The notes under the pieces are model-generated. The model had not been told where the DNA came from and made no database searches. It worked only from the letters and a program-made list of their open reading frames with translations. From Mariniflexile litorale (lineage in GTDB: Bacteria; Bacteroidota; Bacteroidia; Flavobacteriales; Flavobacteriaceae), in the NCBI RefSeq assembly GCF_031128465.2, contig NZ_CP155618.1, positions 4,268,501 to 4,332,500 on the forward strand: a DNA stretch of 64,000 nt. The letters are read 5' to 3'. Both the position numbers and the translations under genes were made by a program. This document shows positions 38,763 through 47,641 of the stretch, piece after piece (position 1 is the stretch's first letter; each line of letters begins with the position of its first letter).

Positions 38763-38898
38763 TTTGTTTTGTTATTATTACTTGGCAGAACGTTCTTTTA
38801 TAATCTATATCATTCAATAATCAAATTTAGAATTTTCCCACCAAAATTTTAAAAAAACAAATAAACAGTTACAAAGAGTTATAAACAAAAATGAAAAA

Positions 38899-40584
38899 TC
38901 AAAAAGGCACCTCACAACAAACCGTAAGTTCTTCTTTAGTAATAGGATGCGTAAAACTAATGCGTTCCGCATGTAAGTGGAGTCGGTTGACTTTAGTGCC
39001 GTAGAGATCGTCTCCAACAATAGGTATTTGTAAACCTTCGCTATGGGCTGCATGTACACGTAATTGATGGGTGCGCCCTGTAATAGGGTAAAAATAAATG
39101 CGGGTTTTTCCGTTTTCTATGCCAACAACTTCGTAGTGAGTGGTAGCTGGTTTACCATGAGTGTAGCACACCAGTTGCTGGGGGCGGTTATCTAAATCCA
39201 CACGTAACGGCAAGCTTACTGTGCCTTCCATATTAAGTAATTCACCATCTAACACCGCGACATAACGTTTTTTTATACTACGTTCTATAAATTGCTTTTG
39301 CAACTGTTTATACACCCGTTTACTTTTGGCTACCAATAACAAACCCGAAGTAGACATATCTAACCTGTGCAATAACAAAGGTCCGGTAGCATTAGGTAAA
39401 TATGCTTTCATCCTACTTAATACCGATTCGTGGATGTTTTTTCCAGGTACCGATAAAAATTCGTGAGGTTTGTTTACCAACAATAAATAGGCGTCTTCAT
39501 AAACAATGTCTAAGACCTGATTAAAAACAATTTGGGTTTCAATGGGGTTAGCATCCACCAACAACCCTTGCATCATGTGCCCTAAAATGGGTTCGCACTT
39601 ACTTCTACACGAAGGGTAAAACTGTTGGTGTTTCCGTACTTCCGATTTTGGTGAGGCACCCCACCAAAATTCCGCCATACAAATAGGTTTCAAATTGTTT
39701 TCATAAGCATATTGAAACAACTTGGGTGCTGCACATTCTCCAGAACCCGCTGGTGGCACAGGTGATGTAGTCTCTTTAAAAATTGCAAGTAAATCTTTCG
39801 TATCTCCCTCGGCATTTAAAAACTGATATTGCTCGTGAATACGTTGTTGTAACGATGCCGATAAAGTTGCACGCTTGGTTTTCAACTCTTGAATGGGCTG
39901 CGTTAAGCTATTCAAATGTAACTCGGCTTCTTGTATACGCTGTTCGCCATCTTTTTTTACATGCTTTAAACGTATTTGATACCCGATGCTTTGTTGGTTT
40001 AAAGTTTCAATAAATTCCGCATAAACTTCAGCAGCCATACTCAGTTTTGCAGCTTCACGTTGCTGGGTTCTAAGTTGCTTTTCCGATTTAATTTTGGCTT
40101 TAAGTGTGTTTAGTTCTTCCGCGAAAGCAATTTTACTATTTATAAGGTTTGTTTGAGCTGTTTTATACTCTGGATCTTGTTCCAAAATTTCAATCTCTGC
40201 ATTAATAGCGTTTAGTTGCGTTTCACCCTTTTTATAAAAACCAGCTTCATTTAAAGTATTGTAAACCGTAGGTACAAAACCTTTTATATGATTGCTGTCT
40301 GCCAATTTTCCTGAAAATGCAGTTAAATATCCCAAAGTACCTTCAGCAGTTTTAACCACCATAACCCCAAACATTTTACCTATTACCAGTCCGTTTTGAT
40401 TGGGTTTTAATCCGAAATTATGAATAAAATCGGTTTGGTTTTCTAAATACTCTTGCAATTGTTTTGCAGCCATTACACTCAAGGGATGTGGCTCGTAATA
40501 AAACGGAAATGTGAATTTTTCGGGTAAAGCAATGCCCAAAGTGTTTTCTAATGGATGAAAAAATGAATTGCCAAAATTACACAT
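38899..40584 (-). CDS. RluA-family RNA pseudouridine synthase with long N-terminal extension
   Basis: 561 residues. The C-terminal ~210 residues form the catalytic domain: LLLVNKPHEFLSVPG, the motif HRLDMSTSGLLLVAK with the catalytic Asp, KKRYVAVLDG, and TGRTHQLRVHAAH. It converts uridine to pseudouridine in rRNA or tRNA. The first ~340 residues include a coiled coil (about 130-250) and a cysteine-containing stretch (SGECAAPKLFQYAY, RKHQQFYPSCRSKCEPILGHM). This extension is known in Bacteroidota RluA-like proteins; its role is unclear. The start overlaps the end of the next gene by 8 bp, so the two are translationally coupled. Confidence 0.9.
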   Translation of the reverse strand: MCNFGNSFFHPLENTLGIALPEKFTFPFYYEPHPLSVMAAKQLQEYLENQTDFIHNFGLKPNQNGLVIGKMFGVMVVKTAEGTLGYLTAFSGKLADSNHIKGFVPTVYNTLNEAGFYKKGETQLNAINAEIEILEQDPEYKTAQTNLINSKIAFAEELNTLKAKIKSEKQLRTQQREAAKLSMAAEVYAEFIETLNQQSIGYQIRLKHVKKDGEQRIQEAELHLNSLTQPIQELKTKRATLSASLQQRIHEQYQFLNAEGDTKDLLAIFKETTSPVPPAGSGECAAPKLFQYAYENNLKPICMAEFWWGASPKSEVRKHQQFYPSCRSKCEPILGHMMQGLLVDANPIETQIVFNQVLDIVYEDAYLLLVNKPHEFLSVPGKNIHESVLSRMKAYLPNATGPLLLHRLDMSTSGLLLVAKSKRVYKQLQKQFIERSIKKRYVAVLDGELLNMEGTVSLPLRVDLDNRPQQLVCYTHGKPATTHYEVVGIENGKTRIYFYPITGRTHQLRVHAAHSEGLQIPIVGDDLYGTKVNRLHLHAERISFTHPITKEELTVCCEVPF

Positions 40585-40969
40585 ACTTACCAGATGGAAT
40601 GTGTTGTAAATGTGTTGTTGGTAAATTATAACTATACATCCATGTTTTTACGGTTTCATTAGTTTCTAGATAGGCATCAATGAGGGTGCGTGTGTATTCG
40701 TTAGCGTGCTCACCTGTGTCTCCAATGCCTTCATAATCGTCTAAAACTTTAAAGGTTTTTTCTTTATTGAAGATTTTAAAAATATGCCCGTACACTTTAT
40801 CGGAAGGTTTATCACTTAAAACAGCACCTGGGTACCACGAAATTTTATAAAGATTTCCATTAAAATAGCCTGCACCCACAAACTCAGAGTTTTGTTCTAA
40901 AAACTTAGACATGTAACTCTCAAAGTCTTTTAATAACGTGCCGTAAACGAACAAATACTCCGATTCCAT
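40577..40969 (-). CDS. Gamma-glutamylcyclotransferase (AIG2-like) family protein
   Basis: 130 residues. The family's YGTL loop is at the start (FVYGTLLKDFES), followed by the GGCT-fold features AGYFNGNLYKISWYPGAV, VYGHIFKI, LDDYEGI (with the acidic residue position of the active site) and a WMYSYNLP strand. Such proteins release 5-oxoproline from gamma-glutamyl amines or peptides, but many members have no demonstrated activity. It is coupled to the pseudouridine synthase gene by an 8-bp overlap and is preceded by ytxJ at 13 bp. If active, its product would be a substrate for the pxp enzymes. Confidence 0.8.
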   Translation of the reverse strand: MESEYLFVYGTLLKDFESYMSKFLEQNSEFVGAGYFNGNLYKISWYPGAVLSDKPSDKVYGHIFKIFNKEKTFKVLDDYEGIGDTGEHANEYTRTLIDAYLETNETVKTWMYSYNLPTTHLQHIPSGKYV

Positions 40970-40982
40970 TAATACAAAACCT

Positions 40983-41372
40983 TTAAATAAATGAACTTAA
41001 ATCTAAACTATTAATACCACCGTGACTTTCATAAGCTTCCACTTCCCCATTTTTCACAACCAACAACTGTGGCGATTCGTGTAGAACTTTAAATTTAGTT
41101 GCTATTTCGTTTGAAATCTCGCGGTAATTCAACAAATCTAAATAATACAAATCCAGATGACTTTCGGTAAGATGGTAATCTGCTTCAAATTGTTTTAACA
41201 CCATACGACTGATACCACATCGGGTTGAATGCTTAAAAATAACCTGTGTTTTGCTGTTAGATTTTGTTTCTATATCTTGTAATTGTTCCAATGTGGTTAA
41301 TGGAATCCACGGTAAGGTTTTAATTTTTTTTTCTTCGGTTGAACCACTAAATAATTTATTAAATATACCCAT
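40983..41372 (-). CDS. ytxJ: Bacillithiol-system redox protein YtxJ
   Basis: 129-residue thioredoxin-fold protein of the YtxJ (DUF2847) family. Evidence: WIPLTTLEQLQDI, VIFKHSTRCGISRMVLKQFE with the single active cysteine (TRCG), LDLYYLDLLNYREISNEIA, and the cis-Pro SPQLLVVKNG segment. It is a monothiol protein that removes bacillithiol from oxidised targets; its presence implies bacillithiol in this organism. The frame is open to 41504, but the ATG at 41372 (MGIFNKLFSG) is the family start, the upstream part having no resemblance. It leads a three-gene set with the GGCT-like and RluA genes. Confidence 0.88.
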   Translation of the reverse strand: MGIFNKLFSGSTEEKKIKTLPWIPLTTLEQLQDIETKSNSKTQVIFKHSTRCGISRMVLKQFEADYHLTESHLDLYYLDLLNYREISNEIATKFKVLHESPQLLVVKNGEVEAYESHGGINSLDLSSFI

Positions 41373-41650
41373 GTAACTATGTTTCTTTATTCTGCGAAAG
41401 CAAAATGTTTGTTGTAATTTTATATTATATGTATGTAAGTCGCAATCATTTTCAAATCTTACAAACTGACTAAAAGTCACTCGAAACCAGCCTTTAACCG
41501 ACATTTTGTCTTTAAAATCGTACTGGTAAGATTATTGACTTATACAAGTTGTAAAAGTAAAACAATAAAAAAGATTTACACTTTACATTAAAGAGAAAGA
41601 AAGTATTAATAAGATTTCCTTCTTCAAGGGAATTACAAAACTAATTACAT

Positions 41651-44251
41651 ATGAACTTAAATAATTATACCATAAAATCGCAAGAAGCCATACAGCAAGC
41701 ACAACAAATTGCCCAAGGTTTTGGACATCAACAAATTGAAAACGAACACCTTTTTAAAGGGATTTTTGAAGTTGATGAAAACGTACTTCCATTCATTTTA
41801 AAAAAATTGAATGTAAACATTAACATCTTGGAACAGGCGCTAGATAAACAGTTAGAAAGTTTTTCTAAAGTAACTGGAAGCGAACTTATGTTGTCTCGTG
41901 AAGCTAATAAAACACTTAACGAAGCTGCTATAATCGCTAAAAAAATGAAAGATGATTATGTATCAGTAGAACATTTAATCATTGCTGTTTTTAAATCGAA
42001 TAGTAAAATAGCACAAATGTTAAAAGATCAAGGTGTTACTGAAAAGGCGCTTACAGCCAGCATCAATGAATTACGCAAAGGTGAAAACGTAACTTCTCAA
42101 AGTCAAGAAGAAACCTATAATGCCTTAAATAAATATGCTAAAAATTTAAACCAACTTGCTAAAGATGGCAAACTAGACCCCGTTATTGGTCGTGACGAAG
42201 AAATTAGACGCATCCTTCAAATTTTATCACGTAGAACCAAAAACAACCCTATTTTAGTTGGGGAACCTGGTACTGGGAAAACAGCTATTGCTGAAGGTTT
42301 AGCACACAGAATTATTGATGGTGATATTCCTGAAAATTTAAAAGACAAACAAATTTTCGCTTTAGATATGGGCGCTTTAATTGCAGGTGCTAAATATAAA
42401 GGTGAATTTGAAGAGCGTTTAAAAGCCGTCATAAAAGAAGTAACAACCAGCGAAGGTGATATTGTACTGTTTATAGACGAAATACACACACTTGTTGGCG
42501 CTGGTGGCGGTCAAGGTGCCATGGATGCCGCAAACATTTTAAAACCCGCTTTAGCAAGAGGTGAATTGCGCGCTATTGGTGCAACGACTTTAGATGAGTA
42601 TCAAAAATATTTTGAGAAAGACAAAGCACTAGAACGCCGTTTTCAAAAAGTCATGGTTGATGAACCAGATACCGAAAGTGCCATTTCTATACTTCGTGGT
42701 ATTAAAGAAAAATATGAAACCCACCATAAAGTTCGTATTAAAGATGAGGCTATTATTGGTGCGGTAGAATTATCACAACGCTACATTACCAACAGGTTTT
42801 TACCAGATAAAGCCATTGACTTAATGGATGAAGCTGCTGCTAAATTACGCATGGAAATCAATTCTAAACCCGAAGAATTGGATGTTTTAGATAGAAAGGT
42901 AATGCAGTTAGAAATTGAAATCGAAGCTATTAAACGCGAAAAGGACGAAAGCAAACTTAAAGTACTACGCTCTGATTTAGCAAACATTAAGGAACAACGC
43001 AATGAATTAAATGCGAAGTGGAAAAGTGAAAAAGAGGTGGTTGAAAACATTCAAAACACCAAACAAAACATTGAAAACTTCAAATTAGAAGCAGAACGTG
43101 CTGAACGTGATGGCGATTACGGTAAAGTAGCCGAATTGCGTTATGGCAAAATAAAAGAAGCTCAAGAGCAATTAGAAATATTTCAAACGGAATTAGAAGC
43201 AAAATCTGAAAACTCTCTAATAAAAGAAGAAGTTACTTATGATGATATTGCCGAAGTAGTTGCCAAGTGGACTGGTATTCCTGTTACAAAAATGCTACAA
43301 AGCGAACGTGAAAAGTTATTAAAACTGGAAGACGAATTACACAAACGTGTGGTGGGTCAAGAAGAAGCTATTGAAGCAGTGAGTGATGCGGTTCGCAGAA
43401 GTCGAGCAGGGTTACAAAACCCTAAAAAACCTATAGGTACTTTCTTGTTTTTAGGAACTACAGGAGTAGGTAAAACCGAATTAGCCAAAGCATTAGCGGA
43501 ATATTTGTTTGATGATGAAAGCGCCATGACTCGTATAGATATGAGCGAATACCAAGAACGTCATGCCGTAAGCAGATTGGTTGGAGCACCTCCAGGGTAT
43601 GTTGGTTATGATGAAGGCGGACAATTAACAGAAGCGGTAAGACGTAAACCATATTCTGTGGTACTGTTGGATGAAATTGAAAAAGCACATCCAGACACTT
43701 TCAATATTCTTTTGCAAGTTTTAGATGAAGGTCATTTAACCGATAACAAAGGACGTATAGCCGATTTTAAAAACACCATTATCATCATGACCTCCAATAT
43801 AGGAAGCCAGATTATACAAGAACGTTTTGAGGCTACTAAAGATATTGATTCTGCTATTGAAGCTGCTAAAGTAGACGTGTTAGCTCTTTTAAAACAAAGT
43901 GTGCGTCCGGAATTCTTAAACAGAATTGATGACACTATCATGTTTACACCTTTAAGCAAAGACAATATAACTGCCATTGTTAAATTACAACTTAAAGGCA
44001 TCACAAAAATGATTGGACAACAAGGCATTACGTTTGATGCCACTCAAGAAGCGATAACTTATTTAGCCGATAAGGGATACAATCCGGAATATGGTGCGCG
44101 TCCTGTAAAACGTGTGATTCAAAAAGACGTATTAAATGCCTTGAGTAAAGAAATTTTAGCAGGCAAAGTAACAACTGATAGCATTATACTATTAGATGCT
44201 TTTGATGATAAATTAGTTTTTAGAAATCAAGATGAATTAATAAAAAACTGA
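41651..44251 (+). CDS. clpB: ATP-dependent chaperone ClpB
   Basis: 866-residue hexameric disaggregase that rescues proteins from aggregates together with DnaK. Clp N-terminal repeat domain at 1-145; first AAA+ with Walker A GEPGTGKT and Walker B FIDEIHTLVGAG; coiled-coil middle domain at about 400-525 (EIEAIKREKDESKLKVLRSDLA, RAERDGDYGKVAELRYG); second AAA+ with Walker A GTTGVGKT, the pore loop GYVG in APPGYVGYDEGG and Walker B VVLLDEIEKAH. The middle domain distinguishes it from ClpA/ClpC. I saw no CIRCE element upstream. It is divergent from ytxJ. Confidence 0.98.
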   Translation: MNLNNYTIKSQEAIQQAQQIAQGFGHQQIENEHLFKGIFEVDENVLPFILKKLNVNINILEQALDKQLESFSKVTGSELMLSREANKTLNEAAIIAKKMKDDYVSVEHLIIAVFKSNSKIAQMLKDQGVTEKALTASINELRKGENVTSQSQEETYNALNKYAKNLNQLAKDGKLDPVIGRDEEIRRILQILSRRTKNNPILVGEPGTGKTAIAEGLAHRIIDGDIPENLKDKQIFALDMGALIAGAKYKGEFEERLKAVIKEVTTSEGDIVLFIDEIHTLVGAGGGQGAMDAANILKPALARGELRAIGATTLDEYQKYFEKDKALERRFQKVMVDEPDTESAISILRGIKEKYETHHKVRIKDEAIIGAVELSQRYITNRFLPDKAIDLMDEAAAKLRMEINSKPEELDVLDRKVMQLEIEIEAIKREKDESKLKVLRSDLANIKEQRNELNAKWKSEKEVVENIQNTKQNIENFKLEAERAERDGDYGKVAELRYGKIKEAQEQLEIFQTELEAKSENSLIKEEVTYDDIAEVVAKWTGIPVTKMLQSEREKLLKLEDELHKRVVGQEEAIEAVSDAVRRSRAGLQNPKKPIGTFLFLGTTGVGKTELAKALAEYLFDDESAMTRIDMSEYQERHAVSRLVGAPPGYVGYDEGGQLTEAVRRKPYSVVLLDEIEKAHPDTFNILLQVLDEGHLTDNKGRIADFKNTIIIMTSNIGSQIIQERFEATKDIDSAIEAAKVDVLALLKQSVRPEFLNRIDDTIMFTPLSKDNITAIVKLQLKGITKMIGQQGITFDATQEAITYLADKGYNPEYGARPVKRVIQKDVLNALSKEILAGKVTTDSIILLDAFDDKLVFRNQDELIKN

Positions 44252-44321
44252 TTTACAAGATTTTAAAAAATCACTGATTTTTTAGTATCATATGTTGTTA
44301 GCTCGTTTTTATTACTAAATT

Positions 44322-44359
44322 AAATGGTGATTGTTTTAGGTACAATCACCATTTTTTTT
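44322..44359 (+). terminator. Intrinsic terminator of clpB
   Basis: Perfect 12-bp stem AAATGGTGATTG (44322-44333) / CAATCACCATTT (44343-44354), 9-nt loop, and a run of eight T (44352-44359). The rest of the 326-bp gap before deoC contains no gene; an imperfect inverted repeat TATGGCTAA-A-TTAGCATA lies at 44482-44498 about 80 bp before the deoC ATG and could be an operator. Confidence 0.9.
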
Positions 44360-44577
44360 ACTTGAATAAACTCTAATTATTTGGAGGTAATTCAATAAAT
44401 TTGAACATATTATTTTTATGTTAAAAAAGTTAATAACATAGTTAATAAAAAAATACACAAAGTCGATAATAGGTAAATTAATATGGCTAAATTAGCATAA
44501 TTGTAGTCCCCAAGCCTACAGGATTTAGTAGTAACTCTGTTTACAAATAAATAAACCCTCAAAGCCTACTTATCACC

Positions 44578-45306
44578 ATGGACATATCCGCATATATTGA
44601 TTATTCATTATTAAAAGCCACATCTTCAGAACGAGATGTTATAAACCTGTGTCACGAAGCTAAACTAAATAATTTTTATGCGGTTTGTATCAACACGGCG
44701 TATGTAGCTTTAGCAAAGCAACTTTTAGAAAACACTCCTGTAAAAATAGCATCTGTAGTAGGTTTTCCTTTAGGGGCCACCTCTACACCTGCAAAGGTTT
44801 ATGATGCTAATAAGGCTGTTGAAGATGGTGCTGATGAAATTGAAATGGTTATGAATTTAGGTTTTCTTAAAAGCAAAAATTTCGTGTCTGTTTTAAAAGA
44901 TATTATCGATGTAAAAATGGCAATAAATAATACACCTTTAAAAGTGATTATTGAAATTTCTGAATTAAATAAAAATGAAATTATCAAAGCATGTAATATT
45001 TGCTTAGATGCGCATGTAGATATTATTAAAACTTCTACTGGATTTTCGAAAAATGGAGCCACATTAACAGCTACCAAAATTATTAAGAAAACCGTAAAAG
45101 ACCAAGCTAAAATAATGGTTTCTGGAGGTATAGAAGACTTTGATACCGCAGTTAAATACCTAGAAGCAGGAGCCGACAGAATAGGTACTTCAACCAATAT
45201 AAAATCTCCAAATGCCCCTCTTCAAGTTAGAAATGCAAAAATCTATAAAAAATATCTAGAAAATAACCAAAAAGAAACGGTAGAAATAAAACAAACTATT
45301 TATTAG
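44578..45306 (+). CDS. deoC: DeoC-family aldolase (deoxyribose-phosphate aldolase-like)
   Basis: 242-residue TIM barrel of the DeoC family, whose normal reaction splits deoxyribose 5-phosphate to glyceraldehyde 3-phosphate and acetaldehyde. The Schiff-base lysine K151 is present in DIIKTSTGF, as are VVGFPLGATST and EAGADRIGTST. Two further catalytic positions differ: the Asp of DEIDMV is Glu89 (DEIEMVMN), and the second Lys of the proton relay (K-A-S-G-G in typical enzymes) is Met180 (MVSGGI). The enzyme may therefore be impaired or have another substrate. Monocistronic, convergent with pxpC. Confidence 0.85.
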   Translation: MDISAYIDYSLLKATSSERDVINLCHEAKLNNFYAVCINTAYVALAKQLLENTPVKIASVVGFPLGATSTPAKVYDANKAVEDGADEIEMVMNLGFLKSKNFVSVLKDIIDVKMAINNTPLKVIIEISELNKNEIIKACNICLDAHVDIIKTSTGFSKNGATLTATKIIKKTVKDQAKIMVSGGIEDFDTAVKYLEAGADRIGTSTNIKSPNAPLQVRNAKIYKKYLENNQKETVEIKQTIY

Positions 45307-45316
45307 CAATTCATTA

Positions 45317-46159
45317 CTATAATTTGAAATTTATCAAGCCACCTGTAAACTTTTGAGCCAAAATATTGATAGCCGATTCTTTAAGTTGTAACACTCTCGG
45401 GTAACCACCTGTAGTTTGACAATCTCGCATTAAAATAATCAATTTACCCGACGGTGTTAATTGAACCGTACCAGGAAGTACAGCCGATGTAATAATAGGT
45501 TTTAAACTATTTTCTAAAGGTTCAGATAGTTGATAGGCCATACGGTTGTTGTCTTTCGAAATAGTAAACTCTTTTTTAAATAAAAACGCCTGCTCATTTT
45601 CAGACAAAAACTCAAATTCAGGACCTTTAAAAACATCTATTTCTTTAGTTGTAAAATATCTGTTATTTACTTTCACTGAAGCATTCTTAATACCTGTATA
45701 TGAATTATTTTCGTTTATTAATAAGGTATCGTTTTTATAAAGTTTAAACTGATCGGTAACACCTAGATACATACTTCGACTCCCCATGACTTCTTCAGTT
45801 TTAAAACCACCAGAAACAGCCAAATAACACCTAAAGCCTTTGCTTAATTTCCCAAAAGACAGCACATCACCTACGTTTATTTTTATATTTTTATTATGTT
45901 TTATAGTATTGTTATTTATTCTAGGGGACATAGCAGCACCCGAAATACACACACAGGTTTGGCTGTTAAATTGAAGTTTAGCCCCCGTCATAGTCATTTC
46001 AATAACCGCATCATTTTCATTATTTCCTAAAATATGGTTTGCTAAAGCTGCCGAATACACATCCATTGCACCCGAATACGGGACACCATACTTCTGAAAA
46101 CCAATGCGTCCCAAATCCTGAATACTTGAATACAAACCTGGAGCTAATACTTTAACCAT
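45317..46159 (-). CDS. pxpC: 5-oxoprolinase subunit C (PxpC)
   Basis: 280 residues, homologous to the KipA / biotin-dependent carboxyltransferase-like domain (VLAPGLYSSIQDLGRIGFQKYGVPYSGAMD, NDAVIEMTMTGAKL, RCYLAVSGGF, GSRSMYLG, MRDCQTTGGYPRV). With PxpA and PxpB it hydrolyses 5-oxoproline to glutamate in an ATP-dependent reaction. Its start overlaps the end of pxpB by 8 bp, so translation is coupled. It is the last gene of the DUF2891-pxpA-pxpB-pxpC run. Confidence 0.93.
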   Translation of the reverse strand: MVKVLAPGLYSSIQDLGRIGFQKYGVPYSGAMDVYSAALANHILGNNENDAVIEMTMTGAKLQFNSQTCVCISGAAMSPRINNNTIKHNKNIKINVGDVLSFGKLSKGFRCYLAVSGGFKTEEVMGSRSMYLGVTDQFKLYKNDTLLINENNSYTGIKNASVKVNNRYFTTKEIDVFKGPEFEFLSENEQAFLFKKEFTISKDNNRMAYQLSEPLENSLKPIITSAVLPGTVQLTPSGKLIILMRDCQTTGGYPRVLQLKESAINILAQKFTGGLINFKL

Positions 46160-46883
46160 GAAACACCTCGCTTTTTAATTGAAATACTCCCGCTTCTACC
46201 AAAACCTTAATGTTATGGTATTCTTTTAAAGAAATGGGTTCAAAAACAATACGGTCTTCTGCTTTCGCAAAACAAGGGGATTTTAATTTAGGATTGAAAA
46301 ATGCAATAGGTGAATTACCAATAACATGCCAACCTCCGGGACTAGACATAGGGTACACACCTGTTTGATTACCACCAATAGCCACCGCACCTTTTTCTAT
46401 TTGTAAACGTGGTGTTGTTTTTCGAGCCATATAAAGGGATTCATCTAAACCTCCCAAGTATAAAAAGCCTGGCAAAAAGCCAATAAAGTAAACCGTGTAT
46501 ATAGATTCAGAATGACGCTTAATAATCATGTCTTTTGAAAGCTTTTTTTCCACAGAAATAGTTTCTAAATCAATTCCAAAAACAGCATCATAACATACAG
46601 GAATTCTCCATAATACTGACACAGTGTCATTCTTAAAATTTAATGATTTGTATAAGTTTTTAAGCCTATCAGACTCATTTTTAAAACTTTCTAAAAACGA
46701 ACTATAACTAATTAATAACGAGTTATATGCGTGCTTTAATTCAACAATAGTTTTAATGTTATTTTTTTCTATAGCTGTTTTAAATATCATTATATCTTTT
46801 AAAATTTCTTCTTCAATAACCGCTGGCCATTCTACTAAAATAGAACACGCACCAAAACGTTTATATACAAGATTGAAAGCCAT
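46152..46883 (-). CDS. pxpB: 5-oxoprolinase subunit B (PxpB)
   Basis: 243 residues, KipI/allophanate-hydrolase subunit 1-like cyclophilin fold. Family stretches: RFGACSILVEWP, IPVCYDAVFGIDL, YTVYFIGFLPGFLYLGGL, PRLQIEKGAVAIGGNQTGVYPMSSPGGWHVIG. It forms the complex with PxpC and provides part of the active site. The start is 3 bp after the pxpA stop, and the end overlaps pxpC by 8 bp. Confidence 0.93.
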   Translation of the reverse strand: MAFNLVYKRFGACSILVEWPAVIEEEILKDIMIFKTAIEKNNIKTIVELKHAYNSLLISYSSFLESFKNESDRLKNLYKSLNFKNDTVSVLWRIPVCYDAVFGIDLETISVEKKLSKDMIIKRHSESIYTVYFIGFLPGFLYLGGLDESLYMARKTTPRLQIEKGAVAIGGNQTGVYPMSSPGGWHVIGNSPIAFFNPKLKSPCFAKAEDRIVFEPISLKEYHNIKVLVEAGVFQLKSEVFHG

Positions 46884-46886
46884 AAT

Positions 46887-47627
46887 TTATAATATTTTAA
46901 CACCTCTCGCTTCCAAATTACTGCGTAGGTTTTTAAGTAATTCAGCCGCATGAAGATTGTCACCATGCACACAAAATGTTTCTGCTTTTATAGGTATATC
47001 CGCTCCTGTTATTGTTTTTACTTTTTGCTTATCAATTATATGGAATACATGTTCTAACATGGCGTTCGAATCATGAATTATGGCATTACTATCATTACGC
47101 GTTACTAGTGTTAAATCATCATTATAATTTCTATCGGCAAAAGCTTCATAAGTAATGGGGATATTGTTTTGAATTGCTAAGATTTCAATAACCGACTTAT
47201 AAGGCACATAAAGTTTAACTGGTAGTGCTATACTTTTCATAACTTCAATAATAGTTGTAGCAATTTTAGTATCTGTAGCGGCCATATGATACAAGGCTCC
47301 ATGAGGTTTCACATGATGTAACATGGTGTTTTCTTCGCTTATTATAGCCATGAGATCGCTTATCTGTTCTTTTAATGATGTAAACAACGTCACACAAGGC
47401 ATATCCATAAGTTTTCTCCCAAAATTTTCAATATCAGGAAAGGATGGGTGCGCACCAATTTTAACACGGTATTGCTTTGCTAATTTAACCACTTTACGCA
47501 TGGTTTTATTATTACCCGCATGTCCACCACAAGCAATATTACAGGACGACACATAAGGCATTAAAAGCGATTCGTTACCAACACCTTCACCTACATCTAC
47601 ATTAATATCAATCCTTTGGATTTTCAC
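46887..47627 (-). CDS. pxpA: 5-oxoprolinase subunit A (PxpA, LamB/YcsF family)
   Basis: 246 residues with the LamB/YcsF signature: DINVDVGEGVGNESLLMPYV, SCNIACGGHAGNNKTMRKVV, KIGAHPSFPDIENFGRK, HHVKPHGALYHMA, ETFCVHGDN. It acts with PxpBC to open the 5-oxoproline ring using ATP. The acidic and histidine residues (DVGEG, CGGHAG, HGDN) that line its pocket are present. It follows the DUF2891 lipoprotein by 14 bp and precedes pxpB by 3 bp. Genes for this enzyme remove spontaneously or enzymatically formed pyroglutamate. Confidence 0.95.
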   Translation of the reverse strand: MKIQRIDINVDVGEGVGNESLLMPYVSSCNIACGGHAGNNKTMRKVVKLAKQYRVKIGAHPSFPDIENFGRKLMDMPCVTLFTSLKEQISDLMAIISEENTMLHHVKPHGALYHMAATDTKIATTIIEVMKSIALPVKLYVPYKSVIEILAIQNNIPITYEAFADRNYNDDLTLVTRNDSNAIIHDSNAMLEHVFHIIDKQKVKTITGADIPIKAETFCVHGDNLHAAELLKNLRSNLEARGVKIL

Positions 47628-47641
47628 AAGCTGTATTTATA

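Noticed and set aside
41373-41504. Extended start of YtxJ at 41504
   Set aside because: The 44 extra residues resemble nothing in the family and the ATG at 41372 begins the usual N-terminus.
41505-41650. Heat-shock (CIRCE) element before clpB
   Set aside because: I looked for TTAGCACTC-N9-GAGTGCTAA and did not see it; a weak TTG/TACACTTT pair has a 25-bp spacer, too long to be a credible promoter.
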